DNA from: Armigeres subalbatus
Taxonomy: Eukaryota > Arthropoda > Insecta > Diptera > Culicidae
Direction of reading: 5' to 3'
Length of the DNA: 64,000 nt
Assembly (NCBI RefSeq): GCF_024139115.2
Contig: NC_085140.1
Coordinates: 424,289,781-424,353,780 of the forward strand
This document shows positions 20,649 to 32,962 of this stretch, piece by piece; within the stretch, counting starts at the first letter, position 1; each line of letters begins with the position of its first letter. The notes below the pieces were generated by a model that searched no databases, was not told the origin of the DNA, and saw only the letters and a list, made by a program, of their open reading frames with translations. Both the position numbers and the translations under genes were made by a program.

Positions 20649-23600
20649 ATATAGTTTGCCGAAGGTCAACATGGCGGACATAATCAAGGGTCCGATGGAT
20701 CTAAGCGAAGTACAGGACTTTTCAATTGGCAAGAAGCACAAGCCGAGCGATATCTATGGTGCTAGCAGCCGAGGACTTTCGTCTACCAGCATCAGTATAA
20801 CAAGTGCCGGTGCCGGAGGTGGTTCTTCAATGCAATCACCATCGGCTGCAGTGGCAGCGGCAGCAGCGGCTGGTAAAGGAAAACTGAATGATATGCTTTC
20901 GAAGCTGATGAAGAAAAACAACGTGAGTGTGCCGATCGAAGAACCCCCGTTGGGTAAAGAGAAGAAGCGAAGGAAGTTGGACGAAATTGTAATGGGACTG
21001 TCAGCTGCTAAAGAACAGAAGACGATATTCGGTGATCCTACTCCACCAGGAGGAAGCTTCTCCGGTAGCTCTATGAAGAAGCCCCAGATCCCACCGAGTG
21101 TCTCAGTGACTCCAGCGAGTGCACCATCGTCGGTTAGTCAACAACCGCCCCAGAAACCGTTCACAATTACAGTGACAAGTGTGCCAGGAACATCGAAGAG
21201 TGGTCAGGGGTCGTCAAGCTCCAACTCGAACAGTGGCTTAGCTGCATTACAAAACATGTCCGGCATGGGAGCACTCTCAACCAAAGACAGCTTGAGTGCA
21301 CTGTTCTCGCAAGCAGCCCAGGCCGAGCAACAGGCGTTCTTGAAACAACAGCAGAAGATTATTCAATCATTGCCAGCAAATTCACCACAACGTAAGGCAT
21401 ATGAAGCGATGTTTGCAGAAATGAAGCAAGCGGCGGATCTTAGTTCGAAACTCGGTCAGTACGGTTCAGCTCACGACGCTAAGGTGAACAAATGGTTAGC
21501 GGAACAAACAGCTGCCCTGACTGAACACGCTATGGGAATGGACTATTTGTCAAGATCATCGCGAAGATCATCATCCTCCACATCACAACCGCAGGCGACG
21601 ACTCCTACGTCGTCTAGATCTACGAGAAATACTGGAACTAGTCTTCAACAACATCATGCCCAGCAACAGCAACAACAGCAGCAGCAACAGCAGGCAGACA
21701 ATAATCCAATGGCCTTTAATTGGAAGACACTTACCGGTGAGGAATACGTGTCGGTTATTAATAAGATCAATGGCAAGCGTCTCACCGGAAACAAGGCTCC
21801 TCAACTGAAACGATTAACACAATGGCTACACGACAATCCTTTGTACGAAATAGATCCTAAATGGGCTGAATCGATCATTCTTCCACCTGGCTCTATGTCA
21901 ATGTCAAAGCCTTCTCCATCAGATTCGGGAAGCCCTTCTTCAGCCTCTTCCAAACAAATGCGATCGTCATCATCGTCCTCGCCCATGACGTCCCAGGCAG
22001 GTCAATACGGAAGCAGTGGTGGCAGCAGCCAACAATCATCTTCCACGCCATCGAAGAAACATAGCAGTAGCAGTGCTGCTAACATGCAATTCCCAGGTCT
22101 TGCAGGATTGAACGCCAATCTATTATCTAGCGTTCCTGGATTGGGCAGTTTCGATCCGAAAAACCCAATGCTTGGAATGCCATTTGGCGGAATGCCCGGT
22201 TTGGCTGGACTCGGAGGACTAGGCAATCTGAACAATATGAATCTTTTTGCTAGCTTAGCAGGAGGACTGCCTGGTCTGTCTGGAATGGATGCCCAAAGTT
22301 TGGCTGCCATGATGGCTGCTGCAGGCTTAGACCCTACAACAGCTCTTGCTGCTGCAGCAGCAGTTGGAGGTACTCCTCCAAAGGCAGGAGGCAGTAGTTC
22401 TAGCAAATCAAGAAAACCTGATGGATCGAGCTCGTCGTCATCACAACAGAGTTCCAGCAAGAGTTCCAATTCCCAACAGCAAGCAGCAGCTGCAGCTGCT
22501 GCTGCAAGCCAGTTTCCTTTCTTCTTCCCGAATCCAAGCCTTTTGTACACACCGCTAGGTTTGGGAGGATTGAATCCGTATGGAATGCCAGGGGCTGGAC
22601 TGGGCACAAGTGGAATAACAACAAGTACGACATCATCACCAACAACTTCACGACAATCTCAATCGAAGCAGAATAGCTCACGAGGTATGGGTGGTAGTTC
22701 TCAGCAATCGGCTGCATCACCAGGTAGTAAATCGAGCAGAAATTCAAGTTTGACTAGTCAACAGGCAGCTGCCGCTCAACAAGCTGCTCTAGAAGCAGCA
22801 CAACTTCAGCAATTATTGCTTCCACATGATAAACATTTGTTGGACTCGCTAACGCGATCTGCAGGCTTGGATATCACGCAAAGTTCGAGAGGTAGTGGAT
22901 CCAGCGCAGCCGACAAACGAGCAAGGGAAAGTTCGGCCGCACAACAAGCAAATAAACAAGCCCTAGAAAAGTTAGAGCGCGAGAGAAGGAAAATACTGGA
23001 AACGTTATCTCAAGGGGCATTCCCTCCAGATCTAGCAGCGATGCAGGCGTTTGCCACCGGGAAAATGCCTGGAGCGTCATCATCATCCTCTTCTGCACAC
23101 GGTTCATCATCGAAGAGCAGTAGTAGTAACAATAATAGTGCTGCAGCGGCTGCAGCAGCAGCAGCCGCAGCTATGAGCAAGGACCTTCAACTACCGTTAA
23201 CACCAGAATTCAGCCAGGCATTGTTCGCCGAAATGGCAGCTCAAGCTCTTTCTGCCAGTGGAGCAACCGGCTCTTCCTCGTCATCTTCTTCGGCTTCCAA
23301 AAAATCACGAGATCAAGAGCTGAAAGAAGCATTTGAGCAGTTGAGCAAACATCCTATTGAACTTTTGGCAAGGAGTTTGGGAGTCGGACCTGCGATATCG
23401 CTCATCCCAACGTCATCGTCATCCTCGTCAACATCAGATTCAAAGAGAACCACGTCTTCTTCGAGGCACGATGCCCAACAGCAACATCTACAGCATCATC
23501 TATCCAAGCTAGACCCCAAAACGCTTATGATGAGCGGCGTGGGCGGCTCTCAGCAGGATGAAATGAAGAGCCCCAGAACAAGATCGTCAACAGATTCTAT

Positions 23601-25047
23601 GGGTAGTATTGACAAGGTCACGCTGACGCCAGTGGCTGCCGCTAGCATAGCAGCTTCCCTACCATCGCAAACGACAATCTCATTAGCATCACCCGTGGGA
23701 CATACCGGCACTTCATCGTCGTCCGCTGCCGGTAGCGGTGGTGGTGGAGGTTCGTTGAATCTCAGTGCCAAAAGTCCGGCAGCCATGTCGACATCGTCCA
23801 CGTCAAGTATCGGAGATCGGGATCGAGACCGCGAAAGAGAACGAGAACGGGAGAACAGAGACCGCGAGCGAGAGCGTACTGAAAGATTGACCGACAGGGT
23901 TGATCGGGCGGAAAGAAACGACCGTAGCTTACGGTCGACTGATATGGCTGCCGATTTGAGTAAGGGTTCGTCGAATTCTACTACGTTGACTCCGACGACA
24001 GCTGCACCTCAAAATTTATCGACGTCATCGGCATCGAATTCTGTGCCAACTCCATCGGTGACGGTGGTAGACACTGCCCACAACCAGGAAATGGATCTAG
24101 AAGATTTAATAGCCCCTTCAAAACTTTCCAAATCAGGCAATGTTTTGAACGATGAGGATGACCCTCAGAAACAGATTATGCTACTGAAGCAGAAGCAGAA
24201 ACTTCTGCAACAAGAACAGATGAAGAAGCTCCAAGAAGCGCAGGAAGCGCAACGAATTCTCGAGCAACAACGGATGGCGGAGCAAAAAAAGCTGCTGGAA
24301 GAACAACAGCAAAAGGAGCAACACGAACAAGAACAGGCTCACGCCCGGGAACTACGGCATAAACGTCGTAGAGAACGCGAGGAAAATGAACGACTTCAGC
24401 ACCCTCGGTTAGAAGTGGAACAGGATGCACCTGTTCCGATAGAGTCTGCCCAACCAGAAGTCGATCTTCGACAACACGAAGAAATGGTAGCACCTCAGCA
24501 GATGGATACAACACCTGCTGAGTTACACGAACCGCAGCAAAAGGAAGAAGATCTTCAAGAGCAACAACAACACGAAGAGGCAGAGCGACACGAACGTCGT
24601 GCTTCGCGTAGAAGTCAGCGTCATTCGACGGAACAACCGTCTGAAGACACAAGCAAATTTGATCACGAAAAACCAACAGCAGAGTGTTTAGCATCATCGT
24701 CGACAAGGAAATCTACTCGATGCAGCACCGATGCGGCCAGTTCTTCCGGTGGAGAGTCGAATAGTGCTCCGCAATTAACTCCGACGGCAGGAGGTCGTCG
24801 AGCGACACGTTCCAAACGACGAAGAAGCGGTGAAGACCTCGACCTTACGGTGGGAGTCCCCGAACGGAAGCGCGAGCTCCGATCCAGCGCAGGACGACAG
24901 GCAGCAGCTGCAGCGGCGCGGATGGCAGCGGAAGCTAAGGCAGCCGCGGCCGCTGCTGCGGCGGCAGCTGCTGCAGCTCAGACAGAAGGTTCACTGAATT
25001 TGTCAAAGGATCAGCATGACCACCAGGAAGAACAGCAACCCATTTGA
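20649..25047 (+). CDS. kis: kismet terminal exon (BRK domain and low-complexity tail)
   Basis: Last coding exon, 4,399 nt, ending in TGA at 25045-25047. Kismet is an ATP-dependent CHD6-9 class nucleosome remodeller that opposes Polycomb and supports early elongation (family knowledge). In order: GPMDLSEVQD (a second PxDLS motif, 20692-20706); a basic KEKKRRKLDE nuclear-localisation-like cluster near 20960; a mixed CAG/CAA polyglutamine run (21658-21700); and a BRK domain at 21718-21876 (LTGEEYVSVINKINGKRLTG, then QWLHDNPLYEIDPKW). About 1,000 residues of Ser, Gln, Ala and Gly-rich sequence follow, then an Arg/Glu/Asp repeat (23815-23935), a long Gln/Glu coiled coil (24165-24420) and a basic RRATRSKRRR cluster. 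Short x-NLS boxes (SLNLS, PQNLS) recur. One uninterrupted frame in a repeat-rich gene argues for strong constraint. Confidence in the gene is high; Drosophila kis is the nearest named relative. Confidence 0.95.
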
Positions 25048-25950
25048 TTAAAAATGAGTAAATGACGCTTATAATTTTAGGTTAACAGTTTTTGTTTTTT
25101 TAGGAAGTTTTAGGCGGTTGATATTACGTGAGGAAATTGTTTCCTTGTTTCGGTAGTATACACATAAATAGTGAATTAGGAACACATATATGTGCGAGAA
25201 GAAATGTGTCGTATTATTGTAATTTATTTTGCGACAAAAACAGGACAGATGTGAAGTAACTGTGGTAGACAACAAAAACAAAAGTAAATCATCTAATAGG
25301 ATTAAAACAATTAAGGCTTTGATTGGGTTTGGGATGCTTGTGAGGTTGCTTGCAATACTTCAATTTAGATAAAGGAAGCTTTCAATGGTGATTTTAGAAT
25401 TACTAGCGGTGGAAATTCTTGTGGGAGATTGCTGTTGAGACCGGTTCTTTAATTGTTCATACGCAAGCCTAGTCGAGCATCCTTAGCAACATCGAAGTGT
25501 TTTGAAATCTTTTAAGAAGCTGAAAAAGATCTACCATTGACACCTGTTATATTTGTGTACTATAATCATTGTCTTAGTCGCTTAAAATAAGAGGGCAAAT
25601 TATGTAAAATATTAACCAGCTGTCAGACTAGTAACTAATTTCCTTATATCATTCATGTTGATTTGTTGAATTTTTCAGCAAATCTCAAAAGTCGGTTCCA
25701 TAAAAAAAAACAAAAAAATTAGGAACTCACATTAACTTCAGTCAAAAAATGGATATGAGGATATAAATATGAGAGTAGAAAACAATTATCTTAAAAATAG
25801 ACACAAGCGGGCTTGGAACCAAGCAAGTACTGTTTAGCTTATTTGACTAGCACATAAAACAAAAACAAACAAAAAATCAAATCATCTAATTTATTCTCCC
25901 GTTTTGCTCATCGCGGCAGATGCAGAACAAACTTGTAAATATTAAATAAA
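25048..25950 (+). other. kis 3' untranslated region (probable)
   Basis: AT-rich, non-coding sequence directly after the kis stop. The first good poly(A) signal in a suitable setting is AATAAA at 25945-25950. Further AATAAA-like boxes near 26143 and 26655 could extend the transcript. The true end cannot be fixed from sequence. Confidence 0.5.
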
Positions 25951-27757
25951 GCTATTTTAACGTGTAACAACTTCATAGGGTGCTCAAAATAATTGGAATA
26001 GACAAGTTCAAACTCAATTGAAATGTTGTAAACGCTTCGTTTAACTTTGATTACAAACACAATGGTCTACAAAACTTCTTGAAAAGGACCATCAGCTGTT
26101 TTATCTTTTAACAGTAAGTTGCTATTTATGTATGCTTCCCGGAAAATAAAAATCTTCGAAATCCGATCACTTTCTTGGATGAGATTTTTTCTAACATTTT
26201 TAATTCAGTTTCCTTTTTGTACTATCAAAACCGAATAATAATGAATAAGGATACAACAATCTTGATTACTTTAATTATTTTGATTACCCTATGATAGACT
26301 TGAATGTAGAAATCGATTAATCTCGATGCAAAATAAAACCATAAAAAAATCATAAAAATCACAAAAAATAATTCATTTTCGCATTTATCCGTAGTAAAAG
26401 AAGAATCAAACAACAACAGAAAATATAGTTGCTAATATCTCAATAGCAAAACAAAGCGGCAAAAATACCCGACAGTTAGTCGAGTGTGGTGGGGTGTGCA
26501 TGTGGCGTGCTGTAATCTCTCTTGAAGACCCCTTTCATCGTGATACTTTTCCCGTTGTGTGGTTGCTACGCGGAAAGAATTGCATGAATGGGCCAACTCG
26601 TCGAGTTATGCACAAATTAGTCGAAACTGGCTTGAAGCTGTAGCAAAAAGGTTGAAATAAAACAAAAAACACAATTCAGAAAATAAACCAACATTAGTTC
26701 CAAAAGTTACACACGCATATAAATAGATATGAACACGAGATAGACTGAAACGTTAAAACATGTCTTTTGTTTTCTGTCCGGCAGGAATCTTATTCAAGTG
26801 TGGTTGCATTTCTATTCCATTCGTGTCGGCAACCGATCGTTATGAAACAAATGTTATATCATCAAAATCTGTGTTGTTTAATTCGTGGGGAATTGAACGA
26901 CCGGACTGAAAAAGTCGTGTACATTAGTTTATTATTATGTTTCTTTAATCTATTCCCACATTTTCCCTGTCCTCCCAAGCTGCACTTTGTATTATCAGAA
27001 CATATTTCGAGTTAGCGGAGTTCGTTCGTACAGATTTCAACTATGATGCTGACTGAGGTGTTCACCTTGATGCATCTGGTTGGCATCGCAAGCCCAAGAG
27101 TCCTGCTAGTAGTGGCCATGTGTGGGGTCTAGGCTGCTTTTGGCGGACAGATTTATGAGATACATTTTGAGAAGGAGGAAAAGGGCACATGCATTGGACC
27201 GTGTGTCCGCTAAGCGGTCTTGAAATGAAAGGGTATGGAAAGAAGAAGCAAGAGTTACACAAACAAAAAGTAACACACACTGCAAAAGTGAAATGTAGAC
27301 CTAGTAGTAATTTATCTCCAATATTAAAAAAAATTAAAGTTTACAAAAAGTATAAATATTATGAACTAGCGAGAAAAACACGTGACAATTATAAAGGAAA
27401 AAAATCTGCAAAAAAATATAAATAATGAAAAATATCTTCAAGTCTCTGTGTATTATAATAATCTACGACATATCCGAAAGCTACTTTTTAAATGCTATTT
27501 TTTATCTCAAGTTCAATACCAAATTTTCAAAACGACTTATCTGCTTTTATAAACAAAGATTCAAACGTCGATTTGACGCATCTGATAGCACTCCCACGCA
27601 AACCAACACTATCAACACGTAGCTGAAGGCTTCTGCTATCTTTTTCTGGAATTTTCACTAATAGCCTGTTGATTGAGATTACGCCATTTATGTTAATAAA
27701 TATCATGATAAAAATAACTTGATGCCAATCCCCATACATTCAGTTTTCTATCTCGCT
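25951..27757. other. Intergenic stretch, unassigned
   Basis: AT-rich. Small open frames (26767-27015, 27189-27425) lack family resemblance. It could partly be extended kis 3' UTR. No repeat ends recognised. Confidence 0.4.
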
Positions 27758-28340
27758 TTAACCCTTTCCTTCCCATGGTAGCTGTAGAGCACCCTCCAAC
27801 ATTCAACGAATTGTTTCACCAAAAAAGCAATACAGTATTGACCCGATTTTGTCTACCCCCGATTTTATCACGTTTTCGACCCGATTTTGTCACCCCAAAT
27901 GGCATAATCACCATAAGGGGCCCGCCAGAGTAGACGCGCCACCGCGACGCATCGCATTTCGCGTCTACTCTGGCCGCACCCACAATTTCGTCAAAAATCC
28001 AAAAACTTAATATACAGAAAGGCAAAGCTTTTTCACGCTAATCACGTTATAATCTAACACAGGAGATTCAAAATAATTAATACCAACGGGAAAAAACATA
28101 TCTTTGTCGTTTTTTTAACGAATTATATCTGAAAATCCTTCTTCCACTCAAATCTTACGATCTGTTCGTAAAAAAACTGACATTTCAATTTTTTATGGCT
28201 CAAATTCATCTGGGGTGTTACTAGGAAGCAAATAAAGCCACTACATGGGAATAATAAAAAATAGAATAATAGAATAATAAATAGAAAAAATAATAATTTG
28301 TTGGTGGCAATATAGTTGCCACTGCCTTATAAAGGGTTAA
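27758..28340. mobile_element. piggyBac-type MITE, copy 2 (575 bp, TTAA duplication)
   Basis: TTAA at 27758-27761 and 28337-28340. The left 90 bp (CCCTTTCCTTCCCATGGTAG and on) match the copy at 3701 closely; the right end is AAAGGG. The larger size comes from a different interior, which includes an inverted block, CCAGAGTAGACGCG (about 27926) with CGCGTCTACTCTGG (about 27959), and repeated CCGATTTTGTC motifs. This looks like a smaller element nested within or captured by the MITE. Confidence 0.7.
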
Positions 28341-29030
28341 AATCACGCGTTTGCACGGAGTATAGCAAACAAGCGTAAAGGCTATATGATCATTCCAAAA
28401 CCCAACTTTTGATAGAAGGCTCGGAGAACCATAGTGTTATATACCAATCGATTTGAAGTGATGGCTGTTTGTGTGAATGTACGGATGGTTCTTCTAAAAC
28501 CTTTGAGCAAACCAAGTTTTTGTATGTTTAGCTTTAAGCTGCAAATTTGTTTTATTTCAATCATTAACGAATGCATGAATTATTGCTTATAGTTCTTCTA
28601 CTCACATTTTTTGGTGACACAATTTTCTAAATGGTATCACGATACCAACTTCTGTCCCACACTGTGTTGTTCCTATTGGATGATATTAGATTTTAACCAA
28701 ACTTTTACACCTGTATTGGCATTAAATATAGTCACGGTAACTAGCAAGCTGATAATAACAATTTTGAAGTAGATTTTAGATATGTAGTTTGTAATAGCAC
28801 GTTATCCTGTAGATCCCATTGTCTACCTGGAATTTCTTCGAGATTTTGTTTGATTTAGGATTAACGAGATAGCATAGGAAATATTTTAGATTTATTTTAG
28901 ACACCAATTATGGATATAATATTATAAGCATTTATTTTAAGGCATTATTAGAATTCCGACTGAAATTTTGATGATCGTTTTCTGTTCAGAACTGGATAGA
29001 TGACTTTCACTTTCCTTTGTTTATTTGTTT
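28341..29030. other. Intergenic stretch, unassigned
   Basis: AT-rich. No coding or repeat structure recognised. Confidence 0.4.
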
Positions 29031-29480
29031 ATATTATACATCAACAGGCTGTATTGGCCCCAATGATGCTTACTTTAATTAATTACAAAATGTGAAATTA
29101 CATTCTATGGTCAAGTATCATTATCAACTATTCCTTAAAAAAGAACTGAACCTTTCGCGAATTAGTTGACGGGACAAGTTAAAATCAAAAAGAGATGCAA
29201 CTCTGTTGAATAGTCTTACATACCGTAGTTCGTTCGATGCATAGGAGCCCTGAACATCGAACTATTTGTAAGGAATCGGGGTTGCACGTGGTAGTTAATT
29301 TGTTCCAGAAGAGAAGGGCAGTCGAGTCGTCCTTGTAGTAGATCTGCTATCAGTAATGCCCTCGTTGTGCTTCGGAAGATGGAAAGGGGTTCCAGATCAA
29401 TCAAACCACGGTAAGGCTGCGACCGGTTAAATACGACTGAAGCCATCGCAAGAAAGAATCATTGATTGTAAGGCCAAAAT
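29031..29480 (-). pseudogene. Jockey-type LINE, C-terminal fragment
   Basis: The minus strand encodes a C-terminal Jockey RT tail with NRSQPYRGLIDLEPLSIFRS, LIADLLQGRLDCPSLLEQIN and a PMHRTNYGM end. A 3' UTR follows, containing CATTGGGGCCAATACAGCCT (inverse near 29060). This is a second, older copy beside the larger fragment to the right. Confidence 0.75.
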
Positions 29481-29559
29481 CACGAAGCTACTCATAAGCA
29501 GAAACAGAAGGAGTATTCCGAAAATCGATGTGGCAGAGCCTTCCAGCAGCGGTCATTGT

Positions 29560-31077
29560 CTTTATTATTGTTGCATCAACAGGCTATGTTTGGCCCCAAT
29601 GATGTAGAGTATTTAAAAAAAAGTGAACATTAAAAGATGGTGTCAAGGGATAATACAAAAAAGTTATAAAACATTTAAACAAGCATAGTCATTGTCTTCG
29701 TCTGTTTATGTCTGCGAAGAACGATGAAAATCTTCGGCGTAACATGCTCCGTGTGGCGTGGAAATCGAAGAGTGATGCGACTCTGTTGAAGGCCACATAT
29801 AACCATAATTTGTACGACAAAAGGGCAGCCTCAACATATGGGTGTTACGGACCATGCTGAACGTTTGTTCCAACATAGCTCCACAGTCGATTCTTCCCTG
29901 CAGGGTATCGGCGATCATAATGGCTTTGTCGACATCTCTCCTTGAGCGAAGTAGCTCCAAGTTGATCTACTGATATCGGCTTTCGTAACTCGGTAGGCGA
30001 AACGGATCCAGCCAAGGTAGTCTACATAGCGCGAATCGAAGGAAACGGCGTTGAACAGATTCGATTCTCTCTGCACCGTTGTTGTAAGGACTCCAGACAA
30101 CAGAACAGTACTATAGAGTCGAGCGCACCAGTTAGCAATAGAGAGCTTTTAAACAGTATATGTCGGTGAAATTCTTCGCAACTCTGAAGATGAATCCCAT
30201 AGTTCTGGATGCTTTGAATGAGATGTGTTGCTTGAATACTAGTTGCGAGTCTAGGATCACGCCGAGGTCCTTCACATGGCTCACCAAGAAGGCTTTACCC
30301 AAGTAACCAAAAGTTCCTTTAAGAGTACGTTTTTCGCTTAATCAGCTTCAGGTCACTCCTGACGGAATCCAAGTTTCAAAGTGCTCGCGTTTTCGGGGGC
30401 ACACCACTCGATAAGGAAGCAACGTTCAACTGTCATTTTTATTTTTTCACGCATGCTGCGACGCAGCAAAGCTAAATCAACAAAAATGACAGTTATGCAC
30501 CGCCTCCGTTGCAGACGATGGGCTGTTTTTTCGTGAAATCGTTATGAAAGAACACTTGGCCGGATTTACCACCATTCGGTTTAGAGAGCGCCAATCCACG
30601 AAGCGATCTAGTTGACGTTGTAAGAGCTGACAATCGGCGATACTATGTATTTCCAAAAAGATTTTAAGGTCATCTGCGTAAGCGAACCGAGGACATTTGT
30701 TAACGAGGTGTACGTTGTTGAAAATGATCAGGAAGATCAGTGGTCCTAGATGACTCCATTGTGGTATATCGGATGGTGCATGAAAACTTTTAGAGGTGCA
30801 TTCCCCAATAAATAGCTACGGTCAGATAGCGGTCAGAAAGATATGAATGAAATCCGTTCAGCAGACTGCCGCTGACTCCGAATCGGTCCAGTTTTACAAT
30901 GGCTAATGAGTAATTAATCTTATCGAAAGCTGCAGAGAGGTCAGTATAAATAACATCCGTTTGAGCCAGTGGTTTTCTGGGGAATGTTATAGATGTTGCA
31001 CAGGAAACATTAAATACATGTGGAAGGGTTGGTGGTAAGGAATGGAATGATTTATTAGGAAAAAATAACAAAGTTGG
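29560..31077 (-). pseudogene. Jockey-type LINE, 3' half, interrupted by a foldback MITE
   Basis: Minus strand, from 31071 downward: TDVIYTDLSAAFDKINYSLA, GVSGSLLNGFHSYLSDRYLT, then (shifted) the FAYADDL catalytic box near 30675. After the MITE insertion at about 30350-30500 the sequence continues to a C-terminal part with LEYCSV-like, ELLRSRRDVDKAIMIADTLQ and CRTNYG blocks. Jockey elements reverse transcribe at a nicked target using an APE endonuclease, which is missing here. Several frameshifts; dead. The 3' tail includes the CATTGGGGCCAAACATAGCC block also found at 29.04 kb. Confidence 0.8.
30345..30505. repeat. Foldback/MITE element, copy 2 (right-truncated)
   Basis: CTCCTGACGGAATCCAAGTT and the following GGGGCACACCACTCGATAAG match the 4.02-kb foldback. 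The centre with CATGCTGCGACGCAGCAAAG is shared, but the second arm stops after about 30 bp. It sits inside the Jockey RT coding sequence, so it inserted later than the LINE. Confidence 0.75.
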
Positions 31078-31382
31078 TTTCTAGCAAACGTTACTACACA
31101 CCCGATATCTTGGATCGCTCGTCCAGCTAACACTCCTCCTCGAGTAGTCCAGATTTTACTCCGGCGTTCATTCGGTGATTAACCTACTTCCTTTTTGTAG
31201 TGGTTTGGTCAGCATATCAGCAATCATAGTTTCTGTAGGTCAATAGATAACTTTGATAAGCCTCTTCTTAACCAGATCTTAACCATGATCTCCTGCCCAG
31301 TCAGGATCTACGAAGGCAGTCATGTTTGACTCATCTATTCCTAATTGTAATTCATGTTTGGCCGTTGTTACAAGGTATCGCA

Positions 31383-32706
31383 TCACTCGTTTTGCTTCCG
31401 TCCAATCCTCTGCCCTTGGGCCTTTGGGAAACTAACTTTGCGGCCCAGTAAGGAAGTGCTGATGGCTATGTCCGGCCTTGTATTCACTGCAACGTAGCGC
31501 AATCCGCCAATTAAACTCAGATATGAATTATTATTGGGCAAAAGATTACTCTCCTCCTCCTTTGTTCGGAGGTAGCCTGGTTCCATAATAGGTATGGCTG
31601 ATGGTTTCGTATGGTCAAGTCCAAAACGTTCTACTAATCGCTGAATATTATATTGAATATTTGCTGATTGATTACAAAACCTCCTCCTGAACATTGATTG
31701 ATTTGAATTGCGAGATAGTGACGTACATCACCGAGTGGATTAACTTTGAACTTTGCAGAAAGAGATTTGAGAATCGCTTTATATTCTTCCAAAGTGTTAC
31801 ATACAATTAGCATGTCACCGACGTATAGTACATAGTATAAATGTTTGCTGATTTTCATCGTTGATTTTAATGTACAAACAGGCATCGGAATTTGATTGAA
31901 CAAACCCGAGTTGTTTTAAAAAAAATATCAATGGTTTTGTTCCAAACGTGTCCAGCCTGTTTCAAGCTATATAAACTTCGCTTCAGATGACAAACTGTAT
32001 CAGAACTGCCTGTTTCATATCCTTTAGGTTGCTTCATGAATACGTCTTCAGATTGAACACCATTGAGATATGCATTCTTGAAATCTACGTGCTTTACCAA
32101 CAATTTTCGACGGGCAGCAACAGTAAGTAGCATCCGAAAAGTAGTATGCATTGCAACTAGAGCAAAAACTTGGTCATAGTCGATGCCAAACTTCTGTCTG
32201 AAGCCTTGAACAACTAATCTTGCCTTGTATCGAGAAATTATACCATGTTTATCTAACTTGCGCTTATACAACCACCTACATCCGATGGCCTTCTTGCATT
32301 CAGGTAACGTTGTGTATTCCCATGTTGAATTCTGCATTAGTGACATGAATTATTCATCCATTGCTGATTTCCACAATTCACTATCACAGCTTGTTCTAGC
32401 TTCGTCGTAGGTTTGTGGCTCGATGCTTTTCACAGGTCGATGCTTGGTACAGGTAGTATCTTCATCACACGAATTAAAATCATCGTCTTCATCAGTGCTT
32501 TCATCGTTATTTTTATCAGCAATAGGTTGAAGCGCGATCGGCAATTGTTTCATAGGCTGCAAAAGTTGTAACGCATCTTCGAAAGTTTCCTCCAATATCG
32601 GGACATCTTCACTAGCTTGGATATATTCTGCTTCTACAAATCTTGCATCTCGACTGATCACCAGTTGATTTGTGGAAACATCGACGAATCGGTACGCTTT
32701 GTGGTT
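31383..32706 (-). pseudogene. copia reverse transcriptase / RNase H part
   Basis: From the insertion site downward: NNHKAYRFVDVSTNQLVISR (after the integrase), an acidic linker, then CRWLYKRKLDKHGIISRYKA, KARLVVQGF and HVDFKNAYLNG of the copia RT. The catalytic box reads YVGD where YVDD is expected (near 31815), an inactivating change. Frameshifts lie near 31900 and 31680. The RNase H approach is marked by PGYLRTKEEESN and GGLRYVAVNTRPDIA. Confidence 0.85.
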
Positions 32707-32711
32707 GTTTG
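32707..32711. repeat. Target site duplication GTTTG (left) of the Gypsy element
   Basis: GTTTG directly left of the 5' LTR; its partner is at 38281-38285. Confidence 0.85.
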
Positions 32712-32950
32712 TATTGTATACGGATTAAGATAAATGTACTGTACGATCAAGGTATACTGTGGTGTCGAACAGTAGGAAAATGTATATAACAGTTCGGTCT
32801 GAATATAAGGAATAAAACGACGTCGAATCACTTTGGTTCTGACCCTGAACAAATCAAGATCGTTTCTGTGCCTTCAACCCAACCGAAACATAAACCCTTA
32901 TTTAAAGCTATTAGAGCTTTGAGTGATTGTAAGTATCGAGAGACTGAAAA
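32712..32950 (+). repeat. Gypsy 5' LTR (239 bp)
   Basis: Starts TATTGTATACGG, ends GAGACTGAAAA. Contains TATATAAC (about 32783) and AATAAA (32811-32816). Reads the same as the 3' LTR at every base I compared. The ends lack the usual TG..CA, as in several Gypsy lineages. Confidence 0.95.
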
Positions 32951-32951
32951 G

Positions 32952-32962
32952 TGGCGACGAGG
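32952..32962 (+). other. Primer binding site, complementary to tRNA-Ser 3' end
   Basis: TGGCGACGAGG one base after the 5' LTR is complementary to the 3' end of an insect serine tRNA of the GCT type (CCTCGTCG plus CCA), from memory of that tRNA family. Serves to prime minus-strand DNA synthesis. Confidence 0.7.

Noticed and set aside
22002..22607. 201-codon antisense frame opposite kis (also 18771-19364, 23550-23801, 24176-24706)
   Set aside because: Shadow of the low-complexity kis coding strand; the composition mirrors Ser/Gln/Ala codons.
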